This document shows, in pieces, positions 63,475-64,000 of a stretch of 64,000 bases of DNA (positions are counted from its first letter, which is position 1; every line of letters starts with the position of its first letter). The position numbers and the translations under genes were made by a program. The stretch lies in contig NZ_FXAJ01000002.1 in assembly GCF_900177535.1 (NCBI RefSeq), forward strand, positions 310,001 through 374,000, read 5' to 3'. Source of the DNA: Priestia filamentosa (GTDB lineage Bacteria > Bacillota > Bacilli > Bacillales > Bacillaceae_H). The notes under the pieces were generated by a model. That model was not told the DNA's origin. It was given only the letters and a program-made list of their open reading frames with translations, and did no database searches.

Positions 63475-64000
63475 AGAAATGGAAAAAGAGCGCAAGTCTA
63501 AGAACCCAGCTTGTTACCTCTTTTCATCTTGTCCTCTTATTTAGCATACTTGCGACCATTATTACTGCAGGAGCTATTGTGCTATGTGCGATTATCTTCC
63601 TTATTCCAAACGGGTTGAATCCTGCTAACTACTATGAGAAAAAAATCCCTGATGTGCTCGCATTTGTTCAAAACCATGAAAGTGATGTGACATCCCGAAG
63701 TTTTCAAAGCAGACTTGAAAAAGAGATTCCAACAGAAGGAATTGGCTATCAAGTTCTGAATAAAGATGGAGATGTTATCTACGGTTCGATTGAAAAAAAG
63801 TATATTAAAAGTAAACGAGAGTTTTATTCTAAGCTGAACAGTGATATCCATGACGGTACGTATTTTGTTAAACTTTATCCACTGTTTAATAGAGAAAAAG
63901 AAGTGAATGGTGCTGTTTTGTTGCGCTACAAATTAACGCTTGCTTCTTCTAACCCAAAGGACCGTTTGTTTATTGTAGGTGCAACGGTTTTATTATTTAG
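63462..64000 (+). CDS. Sensor histidine kinase, N-terminal part (3' end outside window)
   Basis: ATG 63462 overlaps the response-regulator stop by 13 bp. Residues 1-180 are visible: basic start MGKLKKWKKSASLRTQ, a transmembrane helix (LVLLFSILATIITAGAIVLC), an extracytoplasmic domain of about 110 residues, and a second helix beginning LFIVGATVLLF. The HAMP and kinase domains lie beyond the end. Signal unknown; a peptide or lipid ligand fits the context. Confidence 0.88.
   Translation, partial: MGKLKKWKKSASLRTQLVTSFHLVLLFSILATIITAGAIVLCAIIFLIPNGLNPANYYEKKIPDVLAFVQNHESDVTSRSFQSRLEKEIPTEGIGYQVLNKDGDVIYGSIEKKYIKSKREFYSKLNSDIHDGTYFVKLYPLFNREKEVNGAVLLRYKLTLASSNPKDRLFIVGATVLLF

Overview
The window is chromosomal DNA of an AT-rich, endospore-forming member of the Bacillaceae. 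Evidence: spore-coat genes (cotA laccase, cotJABC), an exosporium-like collagen protein, Bacillus-type AGGAGG ribosome sites with many TTG starts, and several cre-like and XylR-type operators. The xylA/xylR/xylB set with a sugar-porter xylose permease, together with sucrose and pectin use, would fit a plant-associated Priestia/Bacillus, but the species cannot be fixed from the sequence. No tRNA, rRNA, CRISPR array or intact insertion sequence was seen.

Layout. 0-9 kb: 3' end of a cytochrome P450, a PadR regulator, a NarL-type two-component system divergent from the copper genes ycnJ-ycnI, a PAP2 phosphatase, and a three-gene unit led by a beta-propeller sugar-dehydrogenase-like protein. 9-21 kb: an MFS exporter, a SUKH-like immunity gene next to a possible phage-gene stub, then a spore-surface district (cotA, cotJABC, a collagen-like protein of about 41 dodecapeptide repeats, a DUF1796 protein, and a DUF3231 protein coupled to a small membrane protein). 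21-23 kb: a LysR regulator and a YeeE/TsuA sulfur transporter.

23-55 kb is a carbohydrate district. A sucrose operon (LacI repressor; symporter, GH32 invertase, fructokinase) has a readable control region: two tandem 17-bp operators over the promoter plus a cre-like site. A dispersed xylose regulon follows (xylA with a perfect XylR operator, permease, xylR, xylB) with a relic of a GH43 beta-xylosidase beside xylR. Next come a pyruvate/indolepyruvate-type decarboxylase and a pectin cluster (CE8 pectinesterase, CE12-type acetylesterase, PL1 pectate lyase, GPH-family transporter, PL11 rhamnogalacturonan lyase) with a decayed GH105 gene. Logic: pectin is demethylated, deacetylated and cut outside the cell and oligomers are imported; the cytoplasmic GH105 step is broken here and must be supplied from elsewhere or be lost. 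A Nramp-like transporter without the metal-binding motif, paired with a D-2-hydroxyacid dehydrogenase, lies inside this district.

55-64 kb: a DeoR regulator, small proteins, a NiCoT cobalt/nickel transporter under a cobalamin riboswitch with a terminator, a pentapeptide-repeat protein with a cysteine-rich N-terminus, and an ABC transporter with its two-component system; the kinase runs off the window end.

A recurring theme is gene decay: at least three recognisable relics (GH43, GH105, a probable saccharopine-dehydrogenase-like tail) and a few coding-like scraps lie between intact genes.
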